Source of the DNA: Siphonodentalium dalli
Taxonomy: Eukaryota > Mollusca > Scaphopoda > Gadilida > Siphonodentaliidae
Length of the DNA: 64,000 bases
Assembly (NCBI GenBank): GCA_032622095.1
Contig: CP136063.1
Span: 184,179,956-184,243,955 of the forward strand
Direction: 5' to 3'
Shown: positions 36,596-49,031 of the stretch, piece by piece
How positions within the stretch are numbered: the stretch's first letter is position 1
Layout: the number at the start of each line of letters is the position of its first letter
Position numbers and translations under genes: made by a program
Notes under the pieces: generated by a model
The model's database searches: none
What the model saw: the letters and a program-made list of their open reading frames with translations, nothing else
What the model was told of the DNA's origin: nothing

Positions 36596-38385
36596 AGTAA
36601 TAAGGTAACTACTCGTCAATGATGCTTGAATACATAAATGATTAATAAGGTAACAACTACCCGTCAATGATCGACGTCTTAATATAGAAAGGTTTTATAA
36701 GGTAACTAACTACACGGCAATGATACTTATTATAGAAGGTTAATAATTTAACTTCTTGTCAATGATGCTTTAATATAGAAAGGGTTAATAAGGTAACTAC
36801 CCGTCAATAATGCTTTAGTGTAGAAATTGTTACTAAGGTAACTACATGTCAATGATGCTTTAATAAAGAAAGGGTTAATAAGATAAAGTTCTACACGTCA
36901 ATGATGCTTAAATATAGAAAGGGCTAATAGGGTAACTACACGTCAATGATGTTTTAATATAGAAAGGGTTAATATGGTAATTACACGCCAATGGTGCTTT
37001 AATATAGAAAGGGTTAATATGGTAACTACCGTCCATGATGCTTTAATATATAACTGGCTACTATGATAACTACATGTCAATGATGCTTTATTGTAGAAAG
37101 GGTTAATAATGTAACTAATCACCAATGATACTCATTATAAAAAGGGTTAATAAGGTAACTGCCTGTCAATTATTGCTTCAACGTAGAAAGGGTTAATAAG
37201 GTAATTACACGCCAATGGTGCTTTAATATAGAAAGGGTTAATATGGTAACTATCAGTCAATGATGCTTTAATATAGAAAGTGTTATAATATGGTAACTGC
37301 ACGTCAATGATGCTTTGATACAAAAATGGTTAATAAGGTAATTACCCGTCAATGGCGCTTTAATATAGAAATGGTTTATAATGTAACTACTCACCAATGA
37401 TACTTAGTATAGAAAGGGTTGTTTAATGTAACTACCTGTCAATTAATGCTTTAATATAGAAAAGGTTAATAAGGTAACTACACGCCAATGATACTTTAGT
37501 ATATAGAGGGTTAATTAGGCAACTACCCGTCAACGATGCTTTAATATAGAAAGGGTTAACATGGTAACTACACGTCAATGATATTTTAATAAAGAAAGGG
37601 CTAATAAGGTAACTACATGTCAATGCTGCTTTAATACAGAAATGGTTAATAAGGTAACTTCACGTCAATGATGCTTTAATATAGAAAGGGTTAATACTGT
37701 AACTACTCACCAATGATACTTAGTATAGAACGGGTTAATAAGATAACTACCCAGCAATAATGATGCTTTAATATAGAGAGGGTTATAATAAGGTAACTAC
37801 ACGTCAATGATGCTTTAATACATAAATGGTTAATAAGGTAACTACCCGCCAATGGCGCTTTAATATAGAAAGGGTTAATAATGCAACTACTCACCAATGA
37901 TACTTAGTATAGAAAGGGTTAATAAGGTAACTACCTGTCAATTAATGCTTTAATATAGAAAGGGTTAATAAGGTAACTACACGCCAACGGTACTTAGTAT
38001 AGAAAGGGTTAATAAGGTAACTATATACGACAATGATACTTTGATATATACAGAGTTAAGGAGCCAACTACCCGTCAATGATGCTATACTATAGAAAGGG
38101 TTAACATTGTAACTACACATCAATGATATTTTAATATAGAAAGGGTTAATAAGGTAACTACGCGTCAATGATGCTTTAATAAAGAAAGGGTTAATAAGGT
38201 AACTTCACATCAATGGTGCTTTAATATAGAAAGGGTTAATAATGTAACTACTCACCAATGTTACTTAGTATAGAAAGGGTTAATAAGGTAACTACCTGTC
38301 AATTAATGATTTAATATAGAATGGTTAATAAGGTAACTACACGCCAATGGTGCTGTAATATAGAAAGGGTTAATAAGGTGACTTC
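36596..38385. repeat. ~46-bp minisatellite, about 39 copies
   Basis: The unit is roughly AGAAAGGGTTAATAAGGTAA followed by CTACACGTCAATGATGCTTT and AATAT. Copies vary at CACG/CCCG/CTCA and at ATGCTTT/ATACTTA. Patches recur in the same order, for example the units containing CTACTCACCAATGATACTTA near 37385, 37705 and 37886, which suggests a higher-order period of several units. Small frames are repeat shadows. Confidence 0.92.
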
Positions 38386-38399
38386 AATGCAGATTATAC

Positions 38400-38710
38400 A
38401 GTTTAACAAAATACCACAGGTGTATATATCCGGGTGAACACTGTAGTAAATACCCGGGCGAAACCCTGGTGTAAATACCTGGGTGTAAATACCTGGTGTA
38501 AATACCTGGGTGTAAATCCGTAAAAACCCGGGTAAACTGGGGTTTATACCTAACATATATAGAAAACACCTGGGTAAATCTATATAAATCCCTGATTTAC
38601 CTGGGTGTAACCTGGTTGTGACCTGGGTGGAACCAGGGTAAAACCTATATGTACCGGGGTATACCTAGGTAAACACCAAGATTTACCCAGGTACATTTTT
38701 ATATGGGTAT
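38400..38710. mobile_element. ACCTGGGT-rich element related to the 24.5-kb foldback
   Basis: Contains many ACCTGGGTGTAAATACC / GTTTACCCAGG-like units. It ends at 38681-38710 with the reverse complement of the 24524-24553 terminus. The two loci are ~14 kb apart in opposite orientation. This copy is shorter and more degenerate. Confidence 0.65.
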
Positions 38711-39464
38711 AACAATAGCGATACCGTTTTATTGCTAATTGATACTAAAACTTTCTCCCATTATCTGCCGCGGCTCTCTTCAGACAAGCAGTTGCTGACG
38801 AAATCAACATAATTATACCCGTTCGTGTCAAAATATAACAATTATAGGTGTAAAGTTATTAATTTTCATTGAAAACCTTAACAAAAATTTGCGATATTGA
38901 CTTGTTTTTTCTTGAAACATATTTTATTTGTATAATATACAAAAGGGATTGAGGCACAAGTTTTTACAACTTACGAAGCCCCTCTCCCGATACAATAATA
39001 TAACATACATGTGATCAAGATGACGGTATATAAGCGTATTTACATGATGATCAGTTTAGAGATATATAATTTGTATTGCCTTCCAGAGGTTGTGTAGATT
39101 TGTGTTTAAAACAACGAGGCTACATTGTGAATATGTGGCACGATAAACGATTGCTAATATAATCTATTGGTGTAAATATTTTCGGAGGTTAGGAAAAAAT
39201 AATAATAGTAGACAGTCATGAACTAGGTTTTAGTTTTTGTAGCGCTCTGGAAGGCAGTACCGACAATTGATAAGAACGTGCATGTTTGTGGGGGAGGTTT
39301 GTCCATTTGTGAGAATAAATGCCACATAAAAAATTGAAATTTCGGAAGCACCTTTAAGTATATTCAGAAGTGATATACTTATGTATGTACATACACCTAC
39401 ATATACACAGTACACACATATGGATCCATATGGACACACATACATACATATAATATAAAATCTT
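38711..39464. other. No gene; 3' tail of the LINE at its right
   Basis: 39250-39464 lies just downstream of the LINE stop (minus strand). It contains a TATGTATGTGTG-type microsatellite, as expected for a LINE 3' UTR or tail. The rest is AT-rich and unrecognised. Confidence 0.5.
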
Positions 39465-42215
39465 TTAGGGGTCGAAACGTTTAGTCGCGGCAATGTATTG
39501 CTGTGTGATGTCAAATAGTCTCATATTATTTTGGGACGAGATATTAGGTATTCCACACATGAGTTCTGCAATATTGCTTATTATGAGATTTTCACGGGTT
39601 AGTTTCTCAGAAAATTCTGAGCGCTCTCTTTGGTACAATGGGCACATGAAGAAATAATGATATGCGTCTTCATACCGGTTTCCACACGAACATGCGGGGC
39701 TGTCAGCGATATAGTTGTTGAACATATCAGATCGGAGTTCACTACACAAGTTACGTAGGCGACAGTGAAAAATATTGTATTTTCTGAGTCCAACGTAGAA
39801 ATGTCGAGGGGGACTGGGCGTTGGATCTATATGTTGCAAGTTGGTTTTAAAGGTAGACATTTGGTCAGCGTCAGTGATTAATTTTGGAAGTTTATTCCAT
39901 TCCATGGCCATCTTTGGGAAAAATGACTGTTTGAAGTGTTCAGTATTGCAGTAATATGAATAAAATTTACTGGGGCGTCTCCAATTATAGTCTGCAACTT
40001 CGTGAGATCTGGGATGGAGGTGTAGCGGATAGATATGATGGTGCTAAATTGTTGACGATTTTATAGAGTGCCTGAAATTTATGTATTTGGCGTCTTTTAT
40101 TTAGTGAAGGCCATCCAACTTCCTGTAATACCGTATCACCCGAGGCAGAACGGGTGATACCGCTGACTATCCGGCCAGCATCGATATGAAGCCGGTCAAG
40201 CTTTTCTAACATATAGTTAGAGGCATTGTCCCAAACGGCATCTGAATAATCAAACAGTGGTAAAATGTATGTTTTGTAAATAATTTCGATGGTTTTCCTG
40301 TTTAGTTGATATTTGATGCGACGAAGTTGAGATAGGCGCGATGCAATCTTTTTGACAGAGCCATCGATGTGGGCGTTCCATTTGAGATTTGATTGGAGTT
40401 CCAGACCTAAATGTTTATGCTTGTCCACAAAGTCGATTGAATTTCCCACGAATTTGAGGTTCGGATTCTCTGTAGATGGAGCAACTAATGAGAAGGACAT
40501 TCCAACTGTTTTAATTGGATTAAAGCTGACCAGCGAGTTTTTGGACCACGCTGTAATTTTGTCTAAGTCGCTGTTCATAGTACCTTCAAGTATATTAATA
40601 TCAAAGTGGCTGTTCGTGAGGCAAGTGTCATCAGTGTACATTCTCGTTACCGATTCAATACCGTCGGCTAGATCATTTATATAGACAAGGAACAAGAAAA
40701 GTCCCAGGATAGATCCCTGGGGCACTCCTGCTGGGATGACCTCATATTTTGAAAATATATCATTGACTAGGAATCTTTGCGTCTGGTTATCTAGGTAGTC
40801 TTCTATCCAATTTAAGGTCGTTCCTTTTAATCCATAAGCTTTCAATTTATGTATCAGTCCCCTGTGCCAAACCCTTTCAAAAGCTTTGGATATATCACAG
40901 AATATGGAACACGTAAATAGTCCTTTATCGAGGGTTTGGCACAAGTTGTGGTATAGGTCTAATAGTTGGTATGTTGTACTGTGACCTGGGAGAAAACCGG
41001 ATTGATGGAAATACAAGAGGTCATTTTCGATGAAAAACTTACTAATCTGTTTCAGAACAACTTTCTCAAAAATTTTAGATACACATGGTAAAAGGGATAT
41101 TGGTCGATAATTTTTGGCGTCAGCTGGATCATCTTTTTTGAAAATCGGGATCACGTTTGCGGATTTCCAGGAGTTTGGGAATTTCTCTGTATTGATAGAT
41201 TTCCTGAATAGAAGGACCAGTGGGTGAGCTATCGATTTTGCTGTTTCGCTGAGCATTCTAACGCTAATCCCATCGTGCCCGTGGGCTTTGTTAAGTTTAA
41301 AAGATTTGATGGCTGTTTCAACCTCGGTTTCTGTGAAGACAAAGTCAGGCATGGTGTTTGCAGTGCGTTTCGGAAAATTAGGCAGGTTATTATTAGCACC
41401 ATTAATTGTAGAATTTGCAATGAAGCTGTCGTTTAAAATTTTTGCTTTTTCATTATCATCTATTACATATGTCTTATTGTTAGCAGAGATAGTACCGGAG
41501 GAGCTGTATAGTGGGGGGATATTTTTTGTTCGTTTCTTGTTTAGTAGGTAATGCATTATTCGCCAAAAGTCTCGTGGGTTGGACGCTTCTCTTATTCGTT
41601 CTTCTAGGTTTTCTTCAAATTTAATTTTCGCGTGCTTCTTCATGTTATTGACTTTGTTTCTTATATTTTTGTATTTTCTCCAGATTTCAGGGTTTTCTTT
41701 TTTCATGTTTTTTTCTCCCTAACTCTGTCACGTTTTCGTATCTCAAAACGGATGTCCGAGTTGAACCAGATTTTATCAGAAGTTCTTACTGTAATGTACG
41801 ACTGTGGAATTGTTTTCGCCATTATGGACAGAAATTCTAATTGAAAGTTATTGGCAGCTGTGTTCACATCCGATGCATGTGTTATGAAGTCATCCCAGTC
41901 GACATTAGCAAGTAGGTTATTTGCATAGGAAAAGTTAGCTTTTCTGTAGTTCCACACTTGTCTTAGAAATGACGCTGCGGTCGTGTTTTCAAATGTTATT
42001 GTAGCATATACACCTAAGTGGTCTGAAACTCCGAGATCTAGGACATCGGCATCTATTACACGGAGAGAGTTTGAAGTAATAATTGGGTCAAGTAACGTGC
42101 TTGAGGTGCAGGTCACTCTCGTGGGGACCATTATTGAATTTTTCATGCTGAAACCATCCGTTATTGCGATATTGACGATCAGAGATGAATATTTAGGCCT
42201 ATGTTGATACGGTAT
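39465..42215 (-). pseudogene. 5'-truncated LINE ORF2: endonuclease tail, reverse transcriptase, C-terminal Cys/His domain
   Basis: Non-LTR retrotransposon of the CR1/L2/Jockey group. Reading 5' to 3' on the minus strand: the end of the AP-like endonuclease (TCTSSTLLDPI, SDHLGVYATI; 42203-41703), then reverse transcriptase in the 573-codon frame at 39985-41706 with FCDISKAFERVWH (motif A), AGVPQGSILG (motif B) and MYTDDT (motif C). Last comes a C-terminal region with CSCG-x7-H-x4-C ending at 39465. The usual motif C is YADD, so A-to-T here may impair catalysis. Two frame breaks are visible: a 1-nt change at an A run near 41710 and one near 40000, just before RSHEVADYNW. The N-terminal endonuclease is absent, and homology stops near 42215 where a tandem repeat begins, so this is a typical 5' truncation. 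Probably inactive. Confidence 0.88.
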
Positions 42216-42228
42216 TTACCCATTATGT

Positions 42229-43165
42229 GGGGTTAATAACATCGGCCGTCGACGCGTCAGCGAGTCAATATTTGGAAGTCACACTCAGGTGGTATTGCAC
42301 TAGCACGCATCACAAAACATATACTGTCCGAAAACACACGAAGACACCCGGGCTCCCCCGGGCTCTCGTAGCCAATATCATCATTTGCGGGGTTAATAAC
42401 ACCGGCCGGAGACGAGCGAGCTTGTAAAATGTTCTAGGTTGACCTCGTGGGTATGTCGCTACGTTATAACGTCGATATATAGTGTCCACGAGCCCATGGA
42501 AGCGCCCGGGTGGTTCCGGGCGTCCCGGGCTCTTTTTGTTTATATAGTATTTTACCGGATTTGGAGGGGTTAATAACATCGGCCGTGGACGCGTCAACGA
42601 GTCAATATATGGAATTAACAATCAGGTATATTGCACTACCACGCATCACAAAAATATACTGTCCGAAAACACACGAAAACACCCGTAATCACACGGGCTC
42701 TCTTAGCTAATATCGGCATTTGAGGGGTTAATAACACCGGCCTGAGTCGACCGAGCGAGTAAAATATTCTAGGTTGACCTCGTGGGGTATGTTGCTACGT
42801 TATAACGTCGACATATAATGTCCACGAACCTATGGGAGCCCCCGGGCGATCCCGGGCTCTGTTTGTTTATATAGTATTTTACCGGATTTTGAGGGGTTAA
42901 TAACATCGGCCGTGGACGCGTCAACGAGTCAATATATGGAATTAACACTCAGGTGTATTGCAATATCACGCATCACCAAAATATACTGTCCGAAAACACA
43001 AGAAGACACCCGTAATCACCCGTGCTCTCTTATCCAATATCGGCATTTGAGGGGTTAAAAACACTGGTCGGAGTCGAGGGTGCGAGTAAAATGTTCTATG
43101 TTGACCTCGTGGGGTATGTCGCTACGTTATAACGTCGAGATATAGTGTCCACGGGCGGTCCCGGG
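42229..43165. repeat. ~330-bp GC-rich tandem repeat, ~2.8 copies
   Basis: Units start GGGGTTAATAACATCGGCCG at 42229, ~42567 and ~42892. Each unit is itself two related halves, the second starting GGGGTTAATAACACCGGCC at ~42389 and ~42724. Shared blocks include TATACTGTCCGAAAACACA and GTTGACCTCGTGGG. The local GC content and CCCGGG content exceed the surroundings. Confidence 0.85.
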
Positions 43166-43740
43166 CGTTAATTAGTCACACCCATTATAGTGAATGAAGT
43201 TCATAAATTTCCTATTAAATTGTGGTTATCTCGAGATCTATTTCATCCCATTACCAAACTAATTAGTTTTCACTACTATCGCTGCAAAAACGGCATCTTC
43301 GATGTGTGAATAGCCACGACATGGCGTCATTATGTCTCGAATTATATGTATGCAGTCGGATATTAGAGTTAAATGTTTGATAAATTCATTTATTGGTTTT
43401 AATATTTCGCTGATATAGATAACCATACATGTAATTAAAAGCAAAATATAGATATAATTATTTCGAATTATAGATATACGTAACTAATATATGTATCGAA
43501 TTTACGTGGTTGACGTGAGTTATTGATATCCATAAATCAAATAATAGAAATCCATATATCAAATGGGCCTTGAATATAATTTCTCCAAACGGCCATGGAC
43601 CGTGCCCTTGACCCTTTAGTGTAATAATATTTTATTAATCCCAAAAAGAACGAGTATACAGCAAATTACCATACATACATGTATACAATGTTATGGTTGA
43701 GGTTGAGATTAAACGGATCCTTAATAACATGAACATATAC
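43166..43740. other. No gene; left flank of the LTR element
   Basis: AT-rich DNA without recognisable features. It ends with ATAC (43737-43740), the left copy of a putative 4-bp target duplication. Confidence 0.45.
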
Positions 43741-44069
43741 TGTAATGACCTTCGGGTCCATAATTCTTACCTATTTGCTCGTTCAAATGTGCGTAGTAAT
43801 GTTATATCACGAAGTTAGGAAACAGTAAAAATTCAGTCACCCGTAGCTTCATTTAAACTCCATCAAATGTCATACTTTCATTTATTACATATTCCGTAAC
43901 CTTCAATTCATACGTCTGTAAAATCTCACCTCGCCACATACAGTCATTCTTCCTTTCAGGTATCATAAAATGCATTTACGCACTTTTCACAATTCGATTT
44001 CACCGGAAATCGAGCTCGCGGCTCGCTCGTTACACATTCAATTTAATCATTTTTCATTCCCATATTGCA
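43741..44069 (+). repeat. 5' LTR, left part
   Basis: Nearly identical to 61688-62016 of the 3' LTR, from TGTAATGACCTTCGGG to CATTCCCATATTGCA, then homology ends abruptly. The remainder of the LTR resumes 9.2 kb later. Confidence 0.9.
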
Positions 44070-44400
44070 CAAGAAAATCCTACGGGGTCATAGGCTGGGA
44101 CCAGTATTATCCCGGCAAGAATGTATATTATATAGCCTCATTGTGTGCGTAAATGACTCTTCTATACGATAAATGTATAAAAGCAATCTGCTTACATACT
44201 TATGGCAATCATGTGATGACGCCGATCACGTGACTTCGTCTGCATCACAAACTATTCGGCTAACTTTGGAATTTTGTTTAATCGTTATAAATCATGTAAT
44301 CAAATGCGGTAAAATATAATAGAGCAAAGTTGACATTTTAAATAAATATCGGTATATTGAAATAAAATACTCATATTTTTGTCGTTTAATAAAATCTCAC

Positions 44401-44552
44401 CTTTGTGAAGCCGAATGCACCCCATTCCCTCATGAACAACCCTCGGAATATATCGTGGCATTCCGTGGTGCAGATGAATGATTCGTCGCTGAACTTTCCC
44501 CAGAAATTTATGCCAGTTCCATTTCGTGCACTGAACACCAGCTTCCATGCAC
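44401..44552 (-). CDS. Second exon of the secreted PAN-type gene
   Basis: A 152-bp exon on the minus strand with an acceptor TGTGTTTTACAG before 44552 and a strong donor AAG/GTGAGA after 44401. Read in the frame set by the first exon (phase 1), it gives AWKLVFSARNGTGINFW, then DESFICTTECHDIF, and ends GAFGFTK. The WKLVFRA-like start followed by a Cys-containing segment recalls a domain that follows PAN modules in many bivalve and brachiopod secreted proteins; that comparison is from memory. The 120-codon frame spanning the exon at 44300-44662 is in a different phase and is not the product. Later exons are not found between here and the LTR fragment at 44069. Confidence 0.7.
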
Positions 44553-47191
44553 CTGTAAAACACAGAAGCCGGAAAGGCTGTTCTCTGATACCTTCTATAC
44601 TTCAGATTGTGCGGTATTGATATTAAACCGGATCGAGAATTACTAGCACTGATTAACTGCACATTACATTCTTGCGCATACCCATGAATGTACTATTATA
44701 AAACTTGTGTGGGGGAGGGGTAGCTAATATCCAGTATCTCGTAAACCGTTCAAAATTTCTGTTAACTTTTTTTTACATAATAATGCCTGTCCGATAACAC
44801 TACACCATATGGGTTAAATATTTCGGCAGTGCAAAATCCGTTTGAATGATAATTGTTTAAAAATATATATTTCTGAGAAAGAGAGCGATTTTTCAACAAC
44901 AAAAAATGTTTCGGTTCCAAATGGCAGGAAAATCCAAATTAACCAACACTGTTTTCCTATCAAGTAGAGATATGGTATGATGTAATAATTTTGACTCCAA
45001 CAATGTTGGCAAATAAGTTAGTACTTAGCCACAGGGCTCGCCTTACCAAAATCGTTAATTTAAAAAAAAAGTCACCAGTCATTGGGTATCACTCGTCGTC
45101 AATAAGACAATAGCCACAACCGATTCCCTTATTTTTTCACTATCATTTTCGTGAACAATATATATTTCTCCAAAAAAATTATAGGGTTTCAAATTGTTCT
45201 ACCATGATGGGTATAAACATCTTACTTCAATAATAAAACTCAATTGAAATGTATATAAATTCTCCAACCAAAATGCACATGCGATGTCATTTTCTGTCAA
45301 CATACTTACACTGAAATTTCCCGACATCTTATAACAATAAAATTGGGACTGACTTCGAAGACATATATACGTTATGCACTGGTGGCTAGCCAATTCGATT
45401 CCAGATTCGATTCGATGTCGACATCGGCTTCCCGATTCATTATCGGAATTGGAATCTGCGGAAAAGTGCCGATTCGCAGGGGCCTCAATAATTTGGTAAC
45501 CAGTGACTGATGTAAAACTCTCAGAGGGCAAGATTATATTTGCAAATATTTGGTTATAATTTTATACTATTGACATGCAGGTGTTACATTTTGTCTTTCA
45601 AAATATGTTTATGTTTTATATATGTAACCCTGCTGGTAATGCTTATTGACTTGAATGTCGACTAGCAGAATAAGACCTTGATAGCCACTGCCTGAAGTAC
45701 ATGTAATAGTATTGAGATGGAATATAGGCTCAACAATATCATTTAATACATGTGCCGTCCATGTACGTAAATAAAATGATAAGAAATTGTTGCTTGAAGT
45801 AGCTTTAAAAAATCAGTCAACGCATTCGCTACACAACTGAGCTACAGCATGGGCCGGTTAAACATAATCATCAGTGTCCAACCCGGTAACAATACAATGT
45901 CCTCTAGTTACTAATATGGTCATATCATACCCAGAAATTGTCGCCATAGTTAAACACAGTACAAAACTATAAGTGATATAATTGCAATATATTAATGTTT
46001 CCTAATTAATCTTTGATAAATATGTTGATTGGAAAAAAATTGCATCATATTTTTTTTCCTACCTCGAATCACCCACATACCCCCTGTGTCTGGACTTTTT
46101 CTGTAGACTACCCCCCCCTAGCTATATATGTGGCGACTCAACCGCTGTATATGAATCGCCTGATAGTCTGCATCGCTTTACTGGCAGATGTTGAATTGGC
46201 TGAAATCACGTAATGCTTGCTGGCAGTAATGGAAAACCCACCTAATTTATTCAGACTCGGAATAACGCGGAGCTGTTTGAAAGTATGATTTTAATCGGGG
46301 TACGGAGATATAATCTGTTCACTGAAATATTAGTTTGCCAGCCATGGGAATTGGTGTGATTTACCAAAACTACAATATATATATACATCAACAGGGCGAA
46401 CGGAAGGCGGTGGCAATAGTAACACATGCATTGTTTGAATTATTTATTAACTAGTAGAATAATTACATTTATTAGAATTATTCCACAAAACTAATCCAGT
46501 TCCGAAAATATTCACAGGTACTCAGGACCACTAATCCAACGATGAAACTAAACGAATTAACATTTACATTTAGAACCACTAAATAGTGATATATCCAATA
46601 CTCCAACAGAATCACCACTTCACAATATTGCGCTCCACATATCCGATATAACTAACAACAGAACTTGTATCTGGAGAATCTGGAGGAACCAATGGAGTAT
46701 TAATAGTAATTTCGAAAAAAGTTTTCTAGTAAAGGCGACACGTTTGTCACATAATAATGATGAGCAGCATTACCTTTGGCAAAAAGTAAGTTGGTTGTTG
46801 GTTACATGTCCAAATTCCTTATCATTATTCTGGCAGACAGACTTCTTCGGAATTCATGATCCACTTATACAATGTATATAATGTAATAGTAAGACACAAT
46901 CATGCGACTGCCACATTTGACTTTCCAAACACATCTGCGAGTGACTTGGTTTTTGTGAAAACGGGTCACCCGTTAATCGCGTGCATGGGACCAGTCCGTG
47001 TCGTTTCGGACATATTTATTCACATTCAACGGCGATCATTGCATGGTTAATCGGATTGATAGGCGTGGCTAACGGGCTATTGTGTTGAATCTCGGCGAGC
47101 GCATGCATTTCGCGTCGTGGTCAACACATGCTCAACGGCGCATTTCCATGCAGTTAATTGCATTATGTGGGGTCAATTGTACTCTAAGTCG

Positions 47192-47278
47192 GTCAGAGCA
47201 CGTGAATAGTTCTTTACCAGAATAAATATCGTCTTCGACTCGGTTGATTCTGGTAAAGAACTATTCGTGTGCTCTAAC
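47192..47278. repeat. ~87-bp hairpin
   Basis: GAATAGTTCTTTACCAGAAT and ATTCTGGTAAAGAACTATTC pair perfectly, extended by GAGCAC/GTGCTC-like ends, around a ~22-nt loop. A small palindromic repeat. Confidence 0.75.
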
Positions 47279-48258
47279 CATTACTAAAATATCAGCCGTG
47301 CGAATAGACTCATGCGGCTTTTGTGAAAAACGCAATAACCAATTACTTGAGCATACACTGGATTGACCGGCCCAGTTTGTACGACAAATCAAACTGCACA
47401 GTTATTAACTCGTGTATAAGGGGCCGAACCACGTTTTGCATAAATCTACAAGGACTTTGCAGAAGAAAGAAGAAAAAATTTCATAAAATATGCATTAAAC
47501 AATAGGAAAGGGGCGACACCTTGAATGTGGCACCCAAAACCGCCGTAGCGTGTAATTTCGGACATACTACACCGATTGTGGTCGGGTAAACGCCATTATC
47601 GCGTATATTTCGACTACCGAATGTGACAGAGGTTTCCTTAACTTGTTAAAAAATCTGCAGAATATCCATATAAACTTTGAGGGGGATACAAATCACCGTG
47701 GCGAACCGTTAGTATGCAGGGGAAATACCCCGATCTATCATACCACAAGAGGTCTCTCAGAATAGGTCACTTTATAAGGTGGTGTATACAAGAAATGATA
47801 ACATTTTAACCACGAAAGTAAAGTAAATGAGGCTATAATTTCCAACGGGTCAATGGCTCTTAAATGTTGTGTCAACAATCGAATGTATTAAGTTTCACAA
47901 AGAAATCCCAGACATATTTTGAGAAAATCCCTTTTGAAATAACAGGAAATGATTGAAAAACGTGCGTCTGACCCTTAACTGCCATACAATCCTGAACGAA
48001 CTTCGATAAATATATTTATGTTCTAACTCGCCGGGCTCGACTGAACATAAAGTATTTATCGAATGACGACGAAGAATTTATGGAACGGTACATATAAACT
48101 TTGATGGCAAATCTGGATGCGAAAATAGATTCACAAAGTTGGGGGATGTGATATATGCAATCCAAACCTTGATTCGCCTAAACCGACGTTTATAAATTTC
48201 TGTAAAACCATTTCTATTGCATGAGTTAGTATATATGTTAACGTCTTAGTCTCTTTAA

Positions 48259-48650
48259 CCCTTTACCCAACAAACCGGCCAAAACCGGCCAAATAAAGCT
48301 TCAACAGCCTAAAATATCTTCGGTCTGTCTCAATAAAACCATACAAATATGGATATCATTGGAACCGGCTCATTGACCACATTGTGGTGGTTACAGTTAT
48401 ACCCTGTGCCAATGCATTCTCTTATATATGCGAGTCGACCATAGGTCGCCTCGCATATATAAGAGAATGCATTGGCCTAAAAAAAATCTTTTTTAAACAC
48501 TTTTTACCATTTTTTCTTACATTCTTTAACAATTTTATAATTTTTAATGTGTTAAGCCAATGCATTCTCTTATATATGCGAGGCGACCTATGGTCGACTC
48601 GCATATATAAGAGAATGCATTGGCACAGGGCCGTTCTGTTGGGTAAAGGG
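48259..48650. mobile_element. piggyBac-like MITE with nested palindromes
   Basis: Ends CCCTTTACCCAACA / TGTTGGGTAAAGGG are flanked by TTAA (48255-48258 and 48651-48654). TTAA target and CCC-starting ends are piggyBac hallmarks. Each interior arm (48406-48476 and 48556-48625) is itself a near-perfect palindrome built on ATTCTCTTATATATGCGAG, and the two arms are inverted copies of each other around an A/T-rich spacer. No coding capacity. Confidence 0.82.
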
Positions 48651-48761
48651 TTAAGGGTTTTGTAAAGCCAATTTTACCAACATTTTATGAATTCAAAATG
48701 AAGGGTTCTGATCACTTTTATTAGCAATCATAGCAACCAATGCAATTATAGATGTGCCATT

Positions 48762-48762
<1 letters not shown>

Positions 48763-48804
<42 letters not shown>
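48763..48804. repeat. (TAA)n microsatellite
   Basis: About fourteen uninterrupted TAA triplets. Confidence 0.95.
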
Positions 48805-48805
<1 letters not shown>

Positions 48806-49031
48806 TTATAATGGCTTATTTTAGAAATATAAAATGTGAACTTAATATAGAGGTTTTTGATTTTCGAGCCCAAATTCAACAAACAGAAACTTTGCTCGAG
48901 GTTCATGAACTAGAGGGTCCATACGGCATGTAACCAGACCACCATTTATATGTGGGTATGCAGTTTACTCAGACTGGACAGCTGGTGAACTCAGTGTCAC
49001 CTTCAGGAAGTTGACATAATTATTCACTCAC

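Larger units (their letters stand above)
44553..49031 (-). other. Intron 1 of the PAN-type gene (4.5 kb)
   Basis: Bounded by GTGAGT (49031) and TTTTACAG (44553). It holds a hairpin at 47192-47278, a piggyBac-like MITE at 48259-48650 and a TAA microsatellite at 48763-48804. A patch at 45395-45485 is rich in GATTCGATTC-type dyads. No further exon was recognised. Confidence 0.6.

Noticed and set aside
44300-44662. 120-codon minus-strand ORF as a gene
   Set aside because: The well-bounded exon inside it (44401-44552) is read in a different phase that matches the upstream PAN exon.
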